Assembly (NCBI GenBank): GCA_023434425.1
Contig: JAEYSS010000259.1
Location: 1 to 34,358, forward strand
Direction: 5' to 3'
DNA length: 34,358 nucleotides
Origin: Pseudomonadota bacterium
GTDB taxonomy: Bacteria > Pseudomonadota > Alphaproteobacteria > Ferrovibrionales > Ferrovibrionaceae
Shown one piece after another: positions 16,690 to 24,487 of the stretch. Position 1 is the first letter of the stretch; every line of letters begins with the position of its first letter. The position numbers and the translations under genes are program-made. The notes beneath the pieces were generated by a model that saw nothing but the letters and a program-made list of their open reading frames with translations, was not told where the DNA came from and did not search any database.

Positions 16690-17372
16690 AGCATCCTCCC
16701 CGACAGCAGATCCCATGCCGCAATGAAGGGCGCGGCAAACATCAGGCCATCCAGACGATCTAGCACGCCGCCATGGCCAGGAATGAGCTGGCTGGAATCC
16801 TTGGCGCCGAAATACCGTTTCACGGCGGACTCCATGAAGTCGCCCGCCTGCGCCACCACTGCAACCAGGGCCGCCAGCGCAGCCAGCGTCAGCGCCGGCA
16901 TAGCGGGATCGAGGCTGGCGATCAGCCCCCCCGCGATACCCGCAGAGACCATACCGCCCAGCAGGCCGGCCCAGGTCTTGTTCGGCGAGATGCGTGGAAT
17001 CAGTTTCGGTCCGCCGATCGTGCGGCCCGCGAAATAGGCGCCGGTATCGGTGGCCCAGACGGCGCAGAACAGCCAGAAGACGACATGACGGCCGATCTCC
17101 GGCGTCTGCCGCAGCCAGATCAGCGCGGCGCACGGGGCGATGACATAAACCAGACCCGGCAGCATCCACAGCGGGCTACGCGTCCATCCCGCGGGCTGCG
17201 TAGTGGCCTGGCGCGGAAAACGCCACCACTCCCACAGCATTGCCACGCCGGCCAGCACGACCAGCCCGTTGAACGCAACCCCGCCGATCCAGGCGGCACC
17301 AACCGCGACAGGCAGCATCACTGCCGCAGAAAGAATACGGAGTTGCAGACTGCTGAGCGCACCGGAAGCCAT
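16680..17372 (-). CDS. cdsA: phosphatidate cytidylyltransferase (CDP-diglyceride synthase)
   Basis: CdsA makes CDP-diacylglycerol from phosphatidic acid and CTP in the inner membrane, the branch point for all phospholipids. The 230-residue protein has six or seven hydrophobic segments and the full family signature near the C-terminus: SAVKRYFGAKDSSQ followed by LIPGHGGVLDRLDGL. The DTGAYFAGRTIGGPKL segment is also typical. It is shorter than E. coli CdsA (285) but in the range seen for alphaproteobacteria. It starts 11 bases after uppS and overlaps dxr by 10. Confidence 0.95.
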   Translation of the reverse strand: MASGALSSLQLRILSAAVMLPVAVGAAWIGGVAFNGLVVLAGVAMLWEWWRFPRQATTQPAGWTRSPLWMLPGLVYVIAPCAALIWLRQTPEIGRHVVFWLFCAVWATDTGAYFAGRTIGGPKLIPRISPNKTWAGLLGGMVSAGIAGGLIASLDPAMPALTLAALAALVAVVAQAGDFMESAVKRYFGAKDSSQLIPGHGGVLDRLDGLMFAAPFIAAWDLLSGRMLWG

Positions 17373-17383
17373 ACGGACCGCGA

Positions 17384-18118
17384 TTACTCGCTGGCGCCGT
17401 AGCGACGTTCGCGGCGCTGGAATTCAGCCACGGCATCGGCGAGATCCTGTGCCGAAAAATCCGGCCAGAGTTTGTCGATGAAGATCAGTTCGCTGTATGC
17501 CGTCTGCCAGAGCAGGAAGTTCGACAGCCGCTGCTCACCGCTGGTACGGATCACCAGGTCAGGATCTGGAATGCCTGCGGTCTCGAGGTTGGCTTCCACT
17601 GTCTGCGCCGTGATCTCTGACGGCTGAAGTTTGCCGGCGGCAACCTGCTCGGCGATACGACGCGCCGCCGTGACGATCTCGTCCTGCCCGCCATAGCTCA
17701 GCGCAATCGTCAGCGTCAGCGTGCGATTGTCGCGGGTTTTGACTTCCGCATCGGCAATCAGTTGCACGATATCCGCGGCCAGCTTGCTGCGATCGCCGAT
17801 CATGCGGATGCACACGCCGTTACGCCACAAGTCATCAAGCTCCCGGCGAATGAACAGGCGCAACAGGTCCATGAGGCCTGCCACTTCGGTCTCCGGGCGC
17901 TTCCAGTTCTCGGACGAGAAGGCGTAAAGTGTCAGATATTCGATATGCAGACTGCGGCAGGCGCGCACGACATCGCGTACCGTATCGATGCCCTGCCGAT
18001 GACCCAGGTTGCGCGGCAGACCGCGCGCCTTCGCCCAGCGGCCATTGCCATCCATGATGATGGCAATGTGGCGCGGCAGAGACGGCGCAAGCGCCTGCGA
18101 TGCGGCTGGCTGCGACAT
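17384..18118 (-). CDS. uppS: undecaprenyl diphosphate synthase (cis-prenyltransferase)
   Basis: UppS adds eight isoprene units in cis to farnesyl diphosphate to make the C55 carrier lipid for peptidoglycan and O-antigen. The 244-residue protein carries the catalytic Asp23 in IIMDGNGRWAKARGLPR, the YLTLYAFSSENWKRP segment and the C-terminal signature DLVIRTSGEQRLSNFLLWQ. It begins within TGATG: the frr stop TGA and the uppS ATG share one base, implying translational coupling. Confidence 0.97.
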   Translation of the reverse strand: MSQPAASQALAPSLPRHIAIIMDGNGRWAKARGLPRNLGHRQGIDTVRDVVRACRSLHIEYLTLYAFSSENWKRPETEVAGLMDLLRLFIRRELDDLWRNGVCIRMIGDRSKLAADIVQLIADAEVKTRDNRTLTLTIALSYGGQDEIVTAARRIAEQVAAGKLQPSEITAQTVEANLETAGIPDPDLVIRTSGEQRLSNFLLWQTAYSELIFIDKLWPDFSAQDLADAVAEFQRRERRYGASE

Positions 18119-18675
18119 CAGACCTGCAGGATCTCCTTGGTCTTTTGCGCCAGCATGTCGTCGATCTTCTTGGTGGCGTCGTCGGTCAGCTTCTGGATCT
18201 CGTCCTGATACATCTTGACGTCGTCCTCGCCGAGGTCGCCGTCCTTCTCCGATTTCTTCAGGTGATCCATGCCATCGCGTCGAACACCGCGCACCGCCAC
18301 CTTGGCCTGTTCGGCATACTGGCCGGCCACCTTGGTCAGTTCCTTGCGACGCTGCTCGTTCAATTCCGGGATCGGAATGCGGATCAGGGTGCCGTCGGCC
18401 TGCGGATTGAGGCCCAGGCCGCTGGCGGCAATCGCCTTCTCAACCGCCTTGGTATTGCTCTTGTCCCAGACCTGCACGCTGATCATGCGCGGCTCGGGAA
18501 CGCTGACGGTGCCGATCTGATTGATCGGCATCATGCTGCCGTAAACCTCGACGCGGACAGGATCGAGCATGCTGATGCTGGCGCGCCCGGTACGCAGGCC
18601 GGCGTATTCATGCTTCAGCACGTCCACGGCCTTGCCCATGCGCCGTTCGATGTCGTCAATATCCGGTTCGGCCAC
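18118..18675 (-). CDS. frr: ribosome recycling factor
   Basis: RRF splits post-termination ribosomes together with EF-G. The 185-residue length and sequence are canonical: RMGKAVDVLKHEYAGLRTGRAS (positions 12-33; quoted here as two parts RMGKAVDVLKHEY and AGLRTGRAS), VEVYGSMMPINQIGTVSVPE, LGLNPQADGTLIRIPIPELN and RRDGMDHLKK. It follows pyrH after 57 bases, the normal order, and shares one base with uppS. Confidence 0.97.
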   Translation of the reverse strand: MAEPDIDDIERRMGKAVDVLKHEYAGLRTGRASISMLDPVRVEVYGSMMPINQIGTVSVPEPRMISVQVWDKSNTKAVEKAIAASGLGLNPQADGTLIRIPIPELNEQRRKELTKVAGQYAEQAKVAVRGVRRDGMDHLKKSEKDGDLGEDDVKMYQDEIQKLTDDATKKIDDMLAQKTKEILQV

Positions 18676-18732
18676 TGCCCGCTCCCGTCTTTTTTCTTAA
18701 ATAGATCAATAGCCTAATGGCTGTTTTGCAGC

Positions 18733-19449
18733 TTATTCGCCGGTGATGGTGGTGCACCGTCCGGTGCCGGTCAGCACTTTGGCGAAGCCGCCCGCGTCGT
18801 GCAAGGAGAACACCAGAATTGGAATACGGTTTTCCCGCGCCAGGCTGATCGCCGATGCATCCATCACCTTCAGATCCTGCTGCAGCACGTCCATGTAGGT
18901 CAGCGTCTCATAGCGGGTGGCCGTCTTGTCCTTCTTCGGGTCCGCGCTGTACACGCCATCCACCTGAGTCCCCTTCAGCAGCGCGTCGCAGCCCATCTCG
19001 GCAGCGCGCAGCGCGGCAGCTGTATCGGTGGTGAAGAACGGGTTGCCGGTCCCGGCAGCGAAGATCACCACACGGCCCTTCTCCATGTGACGGATGGCAC
19101 GGCGGCGGATATAGGGTTCGCAGACCGTGTCCATGCGGATCGCCGACATGACGCGGCTCGGCACGTCGTGGCTTTCCAGCGCATGCTGTAACGCCAGTGC
19201 GTTGATCACGGTGGCCAGCATGCCCATATAATCCGCCGAAGCGCGCTGCATGCCCTGGGTGGCGCCGGCCACGCCGCGGAAAATGTTGCCGCCACCGATC
19301 ACCAGGCAAACCTCGCCGCCCATCTGGTGCACTGCCTTGATCTCGGCAGTGATGCGGTCGACCGTCTCGAAATCGATGCCGTAGGGGGTCGGGCCCATCA
19401 GGGCTTCGCCCGAGCATTTCAGCAGGACGCGACGGTATTTCATGGTCAT
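18733..19449 (-). CDS. pyrH: uridylate kinase (UMP kinase)
   Basis: PyrH phosphorylates UMP to UDP and belongs to the amino-acid kinase fold. The 238-residue protein shows RVLLKCSGEALMG, the glycine-rich VIGGGNIFRGVAG, the DYMGMLATVINALAL segment and AAGTGNPFFTTDTAAALRA. I choose ATG 19449 because GAGGA stands 6 bases upstream and the protein then starts MTMKYRRVLLK; a longer frame to 19491 lacks support. It lies after a terminator and a probable promoter, so it may head its own transcript through the rest of the envelope block. Confidence 0.97.
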   Translation of the reverse strand: MTMKYRRVLLKCSGEALMGPTPYGIDFETVDRITAEIKAVHQMGGEVCLVIGGGNIFRGVAGATQGMQRASADYMGMLATVINALALQHALESHDVPSRVMSAIRMDTVCEPYIRRRAIRHMEKGRVVIFAAGTGNPFFTTDTAAALRAAEMGCDALLKGTQVDGVYSADPKKDKTATRYETLTYMDVLQQDLKVMDASAISLARENRIPILVFSLHDAGGFAKVLTGTGRCTTITGE

Positions 19450-19527
19450 GGATTTTCCTCGAACGGCGTCTTTGGCTGCGGGGCGCGCCAAGGGATGACG
19501 GAAAACAGCGGCGATTCTGTGGCGAAG

Positions 19528-19556
19528 GTTATACCACGACCGGACCCGACTGGCAG
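19528..19556 (-). promoter_or_regulatory. candidate promoter for pyrH and downstream genes
   Basis: Read on the minus strand, CTGCCA (4 of 6 to the -35 consensus) is followed after exactly 17 bases by TATAAC (5 of 6 to the -10). It sits about 80 bases before the pyrH start and just after the tsf terminator, where a new promoter would be needed. Confidence 0.45.
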
Positions 19557-19589
19557 GCCGCCCGGCCGGGCCCGGGCTGCTGCAGGCGT

Positions 19590-19617
19590 AAAAAAGGGGG
19601 GCAGTGCCCCCCTTTTT
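19590..19617 (-). terminator. intrinsic terminator after tsf
   Basis: GGGGGGC (19596-19602), loop AGT and GCCCCCC (19606-19612) make a perfect 7-bp GC stem flanked by A and T runs. Read on the minus strand it ends in TTTTTT, as needed for tsf. The flanking A5/T5 pairs can lengthen the stem, and the same structure could work in both directions. Confidence 0.88.
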
Positions 19618-19637
19618 CGAAATCCTGCCGCAACCGG

Positions 19638-20561
19638 TCAGCCGGCCATTTTCGCCACTTCGGCAGCGAAATCGTCGGCCTTCTTCTCGATGCCCTCGCC
19701 CAGCTGGAAGCGGACGAAACCGGTCACCTCGATCGGCGCGCCGGCATCCTTGGCGGCCTTTTCCACGGCCTTGCCCACCGGGGTCTCGCCGTCGATCACG
19801 AAGGTCTGCTCCAGCAGCACCACTTCCTGATAGAACTTGCGGATACGACCTTCCACCATCTTGGCGATGATCTCGGCCGGCTTGCCCGAACCGGCAGCCT
19901 GTTCGGTCAGCACAGTGCGCTCCTTCTCCACCAGGGCCTGATCGAGATCCTTCGAGCTCAGCGACTGCGGGTTGGCAGCGGCGATATGCATGGCCAGCTG
20001 CTTGCCGATCTGCTCCAGCACTTCGCGCTTGCCGGTCGACTTCAGCGCAACCAGCACGCCCAGCTTGCCCAGGCCGTCGGCCAGCGCGCTGTGGACGTAA
20101 GACACGACCACACCGCCATCGACGGTCAGCTTCTTGGCGCGACGCAGCGTCATGTTCTCGCCGATGGTGGCGATCGCATGGGTCACTTCGTCCTTCACGT
20201 TGCGGCTGCTGCCCGGGAAGGCAGCGGCTTCAATCGTGGCAACATCGTCGCCCGCGCTCAGCGCCACGGCGGCAACGCCGCTCGCCAACGCCTGGAACTG
20301 CGGATTGCGGCCGACGAAATCGGTCTCGGAGTTCACTTCGACGATGGCGCCGACGTTGTCCTTCACGGCAACGGCGACCAGGCCTTCGGCGGCCACGCGA
20401 CCGGCCTTCTTCGAAGCGGCCGACAGGCCCTTCTTGCGCAGCCAGTCGATGGCGGCATCCAGGTCGCCATTCGTCTCGCCCAGCGCCTTCTTGCAGTCCA
20501 TCATGCCCGCGCCGGTCTTCTCGCGCAGATCCTTCACCAGGGCCGCAGTAATCTCAGCCAT
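19638..20561 (-). CDS. tsf: elongation factor Ts
   Basis: EF-Ts is the nucleotide exchange factor for EF-Tu. The 307-residue protein begins with the UBA-like domain (LVKDLREKTGAGMMDCKKAL) and carries the EF-Tu contact motif TDFVGRN at residues 80-86 and a C-terminal coiled region. It lies 106 bases after rpsB on the same strand, the conserved rpsB-tsf operon, and is followed by a strong terminator. Confidence 0.98.
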   Translation of the reverse strand: MAEITAALVKDLREKTGAGMMDCKKALGETNGDLDAAIDWLRKKGLSAASKKAGRVAAEGLVAVAVKDNVGAIVEVNSETDFVGRNPQFQALASGVAAVALSAGDDVATIEAAAFPGSSRNVKDEVTHAIATIGENMTLRRAKKLTVDGGVVVSYVHSALADGLGKLGVLVALKSTGKREVLEQIGKQLAMHIAAANPQSLSSKDLDQALVEKERTVLTEQAAGSGKPAEIIAKMVEGRIRKFYQEVVLLEQTFVIDGETPVGKAVEKAAKDAGAPIEVTGFVRFQLGEGIEKKADDFAAEVAKMAG

Positions 20562-20667
20562 GCAATTTCTCCAATGTCATTGAACCGTCTTGAACGGTCG
20601 TGTCACAGAAACGGCAGCGGCGCCCCGTCGGGATCGACAGAGGCGCCGCGACCGCAATGGATCAGGC

Positions 20668-21456
20668 TTAAGCCTGTGCCGCAGCGCCTTCGGCTTCCGC
20701 CGGGGCCATTTCAACCGGTGCTTCGTCGGAAGCGCCGAGATCCGCGCCGGTCTCCGACAGAAGATCCTCGTGGCCGCTCAGGACGGCGAGCGAGAACAGG
20801 TCGCAGTACAGGTTGATGGCGCGCAGCGCGTCATCGTTGCCCGGCACCGGATAGGTGATGCCCTGCGGATCGGAGTTGGAATCGAGGATCGCAACCACCG
20901 GAATGCCCAGCGTGCGGGCTTCGGCAATGGCGATGTCTTCCTTCACCGTGTCGATCACGATCATGATGGCCGGCAGGCCGCCCATGTCCTTGATGCCGCC
21001 CAGCGCGCGGTCGAGCTTCTCGCGCTCGCGGGTCAGGTTGAGCACTTCCTTCTTGGTCAGGCCGGCAGTGCCCTGCTCGCCCGAACCCAGCAGTTCTTCC
21101 AGCTCCTTCAGACGCTTGATCGACTGGGAGATGGTCTTCCAGTTGGTCAGCATGCCACCGAGCCAGCGATGGTTTACGTAATACTGGCCGCACTTGGCGG
21201 CAGCTTCCGCGATCGCTTCCGAGGCCTGGCGCTTGGTGCCGACGAACAGCACCTTGCCGCCACCGGCCACCGTGTCACGCACAGCCTGCAGGGCGCGATG
21301 CAGCAGCGGAACGCTCTGCTGCAGATCGATGATGTGAATATTGTTGCGATCTCCGAAGAGATACGACTTCATCTTCGGATTCCAGCGGTGAGTCTGGTGT
21401 CCGAAATGCACGCCAGCTTCGATCAGCTGACGCATGGTAAAGGTCGGCAGGGTCAT
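20668..21456 (-). CDS. rpsB: 30S ribosomal protein S2
   Basis: S2 binds late to the small subunit near S1. The 262-residue protein starts MTLPTFTMRQLIEAGVHFGH and shows the signature segments RWNPKMKSYLFG, GGKVLFVGTKRQA, HRWLGGMLTNWKT and DINKEDIAI-like VIDTVKEDIAIAEARTLG. An Ala/Glu-rich tail of about 25 residues (ending AEGAAAQA) extends past the core, as in several alphaproteobacteria. I choose ATG 21456 with AAGGA just upstream; the frame runs 59 codons further upstream but that part is leader sequence. Confidence 0.97.
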   Translation of the reverse strand: MTLPTFTMRQLIEAGVHFGHQTHRWNPKMKSYLFGDRNNIHIIDLQQSVPLLHRALQAVRDTVAGGGKVLFVGTKRQASEAIAEAAAKCGQYYVNHRWLGGMLTNWKTISQSIKRLKELEELLGSGEQGTAGLTKKEVLNLTREREKLDRALGGIKDMGGLPAIMIVIDTVKEDIAIAEARTLGIPVVAILDSNSDPQGITYPVPGNDDALRAINLYCDLFSLAVLSGHEDLLSETGADLGASDEAPVEMAPAEAEGAAAQA

Positions 21457-21690
21457 CCTGTATCCTTCTCCGGTTGGGCCGCCGCAGGCACGTCCATGAT
21501 TCCGTCGTGGGTGGAACCGGGACACCGGAACGCCGTATCGGGATGTCTCCCCGATAACCGCGTACGCCTGCGTGTGGGTTTGAACGCGCGCCTTGTAGCC
21601 GGTCTGGACCGGTATTGCAACCGGCTCTGGCACCCTTTCGTTCCCAGGGCGCCGGGCCCTGGGGAAGCCATCGGCATTAACCTTGTCGCC
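21457..21690 (-). promoter_or_regulatory. long, structured rpsB 5' leader
   Basis: About 230 bases separate the likely rpsB promoter from its start codon. The leader contains an 8-bp GC hairpin (CCCAGGGC at 21643-21650 with GCCCTGGG at 21656-21663) and a 5-bp hairpin (CCGGT at 21609-21613 with ACCGG at 21620-21624). In E. coli the rpsB-tsf leader is the target of S2 autoregulation; this leader is a candidate for the same role, by position and structure only. Confidence 0.45.
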
Positions 21691-21696
21691 GAGGGA

Positions 21697-21726
21697 TTAT
21701 CAACACGCTTTTCCGTGTCCCGACAA
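21697..21726 (-). promoter_or_regulatory. candidate rpsB promoter
   Basis: On the minus strand TTGTCG (rc of 21721-21726) is followed after 18 bases by TGATAA (rc of 21697-21702), which overlaps GATAAT. The match is reasonable for a sigma-70 promoter and is the best in the divergent intergenic region. Confidence 0.4.
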
Positions 21727-21735
21727 ATAGATACT

Positions 21736-21753
21736 GGCGCCCCCAGGGGCGCC
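21736..21753. repeat. perfect 8-bp palindrome between rpsB and the pentapeptide genes
   Basis: GGCGCCCC (21736-21743), CA and GGGGCGCC (21746-21753) form a perfect dyad, 17 bases before the pentapeptide gene start and just upstream of the candidate rpsB -35. It could be an operator for either divergent gene or a leader hairpin for the plus-strand gene. No T-run follows, so it is not a terminator. Confidence 0.5.
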
Positions 21754-21769
21754 GTGATCATATGCCGCC

Positions 21770-23083
21770 ATGTCGGACCCGGTGGTGTATCAGAAAGATC
21801 TCGACCCCCTGATCGCCGGCCACGAGCGTTTTGCCCGTGGCATGCGGGGCGGTCTCCGGCTCAACTTGCAGTTTCGGGACGCGTCCGGCCTCAATTTCGC
21901 CAACCGGGATCTGCGCGAGGCCAGCATGGTCGGCGGCCGGTTCAATGCCGCCGTTTTCAAATTCGCCAAGCTGACCGGGGCCAATTTCTATGGTGCGACT
22001 CTGGAGATGGCCGACCTCTCCTCCGCCGACCTGACCCGCGCAGATCTCCGCGGCGCCATCCTGCGCGGCGCCATCCTGGAATTCGCCGATCTGTCCGGCG
22101 CCGACCTGCGTGACGGCCGCCTGCTGCGACCGGACGAAGACGGCAACCTGGTGCCGATTTCGGTCGGCGGCGCGATCACCGAAAAAGCGCATATGACCCA
22201 TTCCAAGATGGTCGGCGCCAAGCTCGGACGCCTGATGAGCCAGCAGGCCGATCTCAGCCACGCCAATCTGGCCAATGCCCGGCTGATCGACGCCGACCTG
22301 TCGAATTCCGACCTGCGCGGCGCGATCTTCGTCGGCGCCGACCTGACCAACACCAATATGAGCGGCTGCAGCCTGTCGGGCGCGGTGCTCGCCGGCGCCA
22401 TGCTCAACGGCACCAATTTCGACGGCGCGGATCTGGCGGGCTCCTTTTTCCGGCAGAGTGAGATGCGCGACGCCCGGATGTCCGGGGCCATGCTGCCCAA
22501 GGCAATCGCCGACCTGGACAAGCCGCTGCAGATCATCCTGCGCGAACATCTCGCCTGGACGGATTCCCTCGGTGCCAAGGGCCGGCGCGCCGATTTCAGC
22601 CGCATCGACATGTCCGGCGTCAAACTCGCCCAGATCGACCTTTCCGCTGCCCTGTTCATCCAGTCGACCCTGGTGGAGGCCGATTTCGGCAGCGCCACCC
22701 TCACCATGTGCGACTTCACCGATGCCATGCTGCTGAACGGCCAGTTCTCCGGCGCCGACATGCGCGGGGTCAAGCTCAGCGGTGCGAACCTGATCGGCTC
22801 GAACTTTCGCGGCGCCAGGCTGTCGCCCATGCCGATTTCATCCCTTCATGGTAAACGCTGGCATGCCAATCTGGAGAATGCCAATCTGAGCCAGTCCAAT
22901 CTCAGTGCCTGCGACCTTGAAGGTGCCAATCTGACCCGCAGCATCCTGATGCATGCCGATCTGCGCGACGCCAATCTGAAAGGGGCGAATTTCCGCGGTG
23001 CCGATCTGACCGGCGCCGACCTGCGTGACGCCCAGGTTTCCGGTGCCGACTTTACCGGCGCCAGCGGCGTCAACCTGTCGTGA
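21770..23083 (+). CDS. pentapeptide-repeat protein A
   Basis: A 437-residue protein made mostly of A(D/N)LxG-type pentapeptide repeats, which fold into a right-handed quadrilateral beta helix. No signal peptide or membrane helix is seen, so it is probably cytoplasmic. The repeats are broken at two places conserved in its neighbour: DGRLLRPDEDGNLVPI at about 115-130, and a predicted helical insert at about 242-271 (MLPKAIADLDKPL, then ILREHLAWTDSLG and GRRADFS). A non-repeat N-terminus (1-45) includes HERFARGMRGGLRLNLQFRDAS. The function of this family is unknown to me; it lacks features pointing to DNA-gyrase protection. A start without a Shine-Dalgarno sequence at ATG 21770 is assumed. It is a tandem paralogue of the next gene, 57 bases away. 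Confidence 0.88.
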   Translation: MSDPVVYQKDLDPLIAGHERFARGMRGGLRLNLQFRDASGLNFANRDLREASMVGGRFNAAVFKFAKLTGANFYGATLEMADLSSADLTRADLRGAILRGAILEFADLSGADLRDGRLLRPDEDGNLVPISVGGAITEKAHMTHSKMVGAKLGRLMSQQADLSHANLANARLIDADLSNSDLRGAIFVGADLTNTNMSGCSLSGAVLAGAMLNGTNFDGADLAGSFFRQSEMRDARMSGAMLPKAIADLDKPLQIILREHLAWTDSLGAKGRRADFSRIDMSGVKLAQIDLSAALFIQSTLVEADFGSATLTMCDFTDAMLLNGQFSGADMRGVKLSGANLIGSNFRGARLSPMPISSLHGKRWHANLENANLSQSNLSACDLEGANLTRSILMHADLRDANLKGANFRGADLTGADLRDAQVSGADFTGASGVNLS

Positions 23084-23140
23084 ACCATTGCCGCCTATGC
23101 TAGGCTGGCTGCACAAGAACCCGATACAGACCCCGTGAGC

Positions 23141-24487
23141 ATGAACAACCCCGTCAAGGTCATCGCCCAGTACGAAGTGGACGAGATGTTCGAATCCCAC
23201 GCCAACTATGTCCGCGGCGTGCGGGGCGGCAAGCGCATGGTGCTGCATTTCCGCGATGCCTCGCGCATCGATTTCAGCGGCAAGGAACTGACCTCGGCCG
23301 ACTTCGTCGGCAGCAAGCTCAACTATGCCGATTTCAGCCATGCGGCGCTGGTCGGCTCCTCCTTCTTCGCCGCCGACATGCAGGGCGCCGATTTTCGTCG
23401 CGCCGACCTGACCAAGGCCGACCTGCGCGGGGTCAATCTGCGCAATGCCAATCTTGAATCCGCCAACCTGACCAATGCCGACATCCGCGACGGCGTGCTG
23501 CTGCGCCCCGACGAGGACGGCAACCTGATCGCCGTGCTCAAGCGCGCCACCTCGATCGACAATGCCAAGATGGCCGGCGCCAATCTCACCTCGGCCAAGC
23601 TCGGCAAGGTGGTCGGCCGCAACACCGACCTGAGCAACTGCAACTTCTCCAACGCCAAGCTGAACGGCGCAGATCTCTCGGGCTCGAATCTGTCCGGCTG
23701 CCTGTTCACCGGCGCCGACCTCACCGCCTCCAACCTGTCCCACTGTATCCTGCATGGCTCGGTGCTGGCGGGCGCGGTGCTGAACGAAACCAACTTCGAG
23801 GGCGCCGACCTGACGGCGGCCTATTTCCGTCCGATCGATCTGCGCGATGCCGATGTGACCAAGGCGATCCTGCCGCGCAGCCTCGAAAGCCTCGACCGCT
23901 CGCTGCAGTTCATTGTCAAAGAGCATCTCACCTGGATCGAGACGCTGGGCAAGCAGGGCATGCGGGTGGATTTCAGCCGCTACGACCTGTCCGACCTGAA
24001 GCTGACCAACATCAATTTCTCGGCCGGCGATTTCTCTTACGCCATCCTGCGCAACACCGATTTCTCCGGCTCGCGCTTCGTGCTGTCGGATCTGCGCGGC
24101 GCGATGATGCTGAATGCCAACTTCGCCACCTGCAACCTGCAGGGCGCGAAGTTCGACCGTGCTATCATGACCAATGCCGATTTCCGCGGCGCCAAGCTGT
24201 CGACCGTCAGCATTTCCGGCGCCATGCACCGCCGCCAGTCGGCAAGCCTGCAGGAATGCAACCTGACCCAGGCCAAATTCCAGGGCGCAGATCTTGAAGG
24301 CGCGATGTTCAATCGCTCGATCCTGACGATGACCGACTTCCGCAGCGCCAATCTGCGCGGCTGTTCCTTCCTCGACGCCGATCTGACCAATGCCGACCTG
24401 CGCGGCGCCGATCTCGAAGGCGCCGATCTGCGCGGGGCCATCGGTTTCAAGCTGCCGAAGCCGAGTGTCGAAAAGGCCCAGGACTAG
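23141..24487 (+). CDS. pentapeptide-repeat protein B (tandem paralogue of A)
   Basis: A 448-residue protein aligning with protein A over its whole length. Shared landmarks sit at almost the same residues: N-terminal ANYVRGVRGGKRMVLHFRDAS, DGVLLRPDEDGNLIAV at 118-132, and the insert LPRSLESLDRSLQ, IVKEHLTWIETLG, GMRVDFS at 244-278. Between them are A(D/N)LxG repeats such as GADFRRADLTKADLRG. The two genes clearly come from a duplication and have diverged widely, so both are probably kept for distinct or heteromeric roles. GTG 23135 is an alternative start two codons upstream. The stop overlaps the convergent MFS gene by 4 bases through a CTAG that serves both. Confidence 0.88.
   Translation: MNNPVKVIAQYEVDEMFESHANYVRGVRGGKRMVLHFRDASRIDFSGKELTSADFVGSKLNYADFSHAALVGSSFFAADMQGADFRRADLTKADLRGVNLRNANLESANLTNADIRDGVLLRPDEDGNLIAVLKRATSIDNAKMAGANLTSAKLGKVVGRNTDLSNCNFSNAKLNGADLSGSNLSGCLFTGADLTASNLSHCILHGSVLAGAVLNETNFEGADLTAAYFRPIDLRDADVTKAILPRSLESLDRSLQFIVKEHLTWIETLGKQGMRVDFSRYDLSDLKLTNINFSAGDFSYAILRNTDFSGSRFVLSDLRGAMMLNANFATCNLQGAKFDRAIMTNADFRGAKLSTVSISGAMHRRQSASLQECNLTQAKFQGADLEGAMFNRSILTMTDFRSANLRGCSFLDADLTNADLRGADLEGADLRGAIGFKLPKPSVEKAQD

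Noticed and set aside
14485..17037. 850-codon plus-strand open frame opposite rseP, dxr and cdsA
   Set aside because: A composition shadow of three well-identified genes; no domain or start signal.
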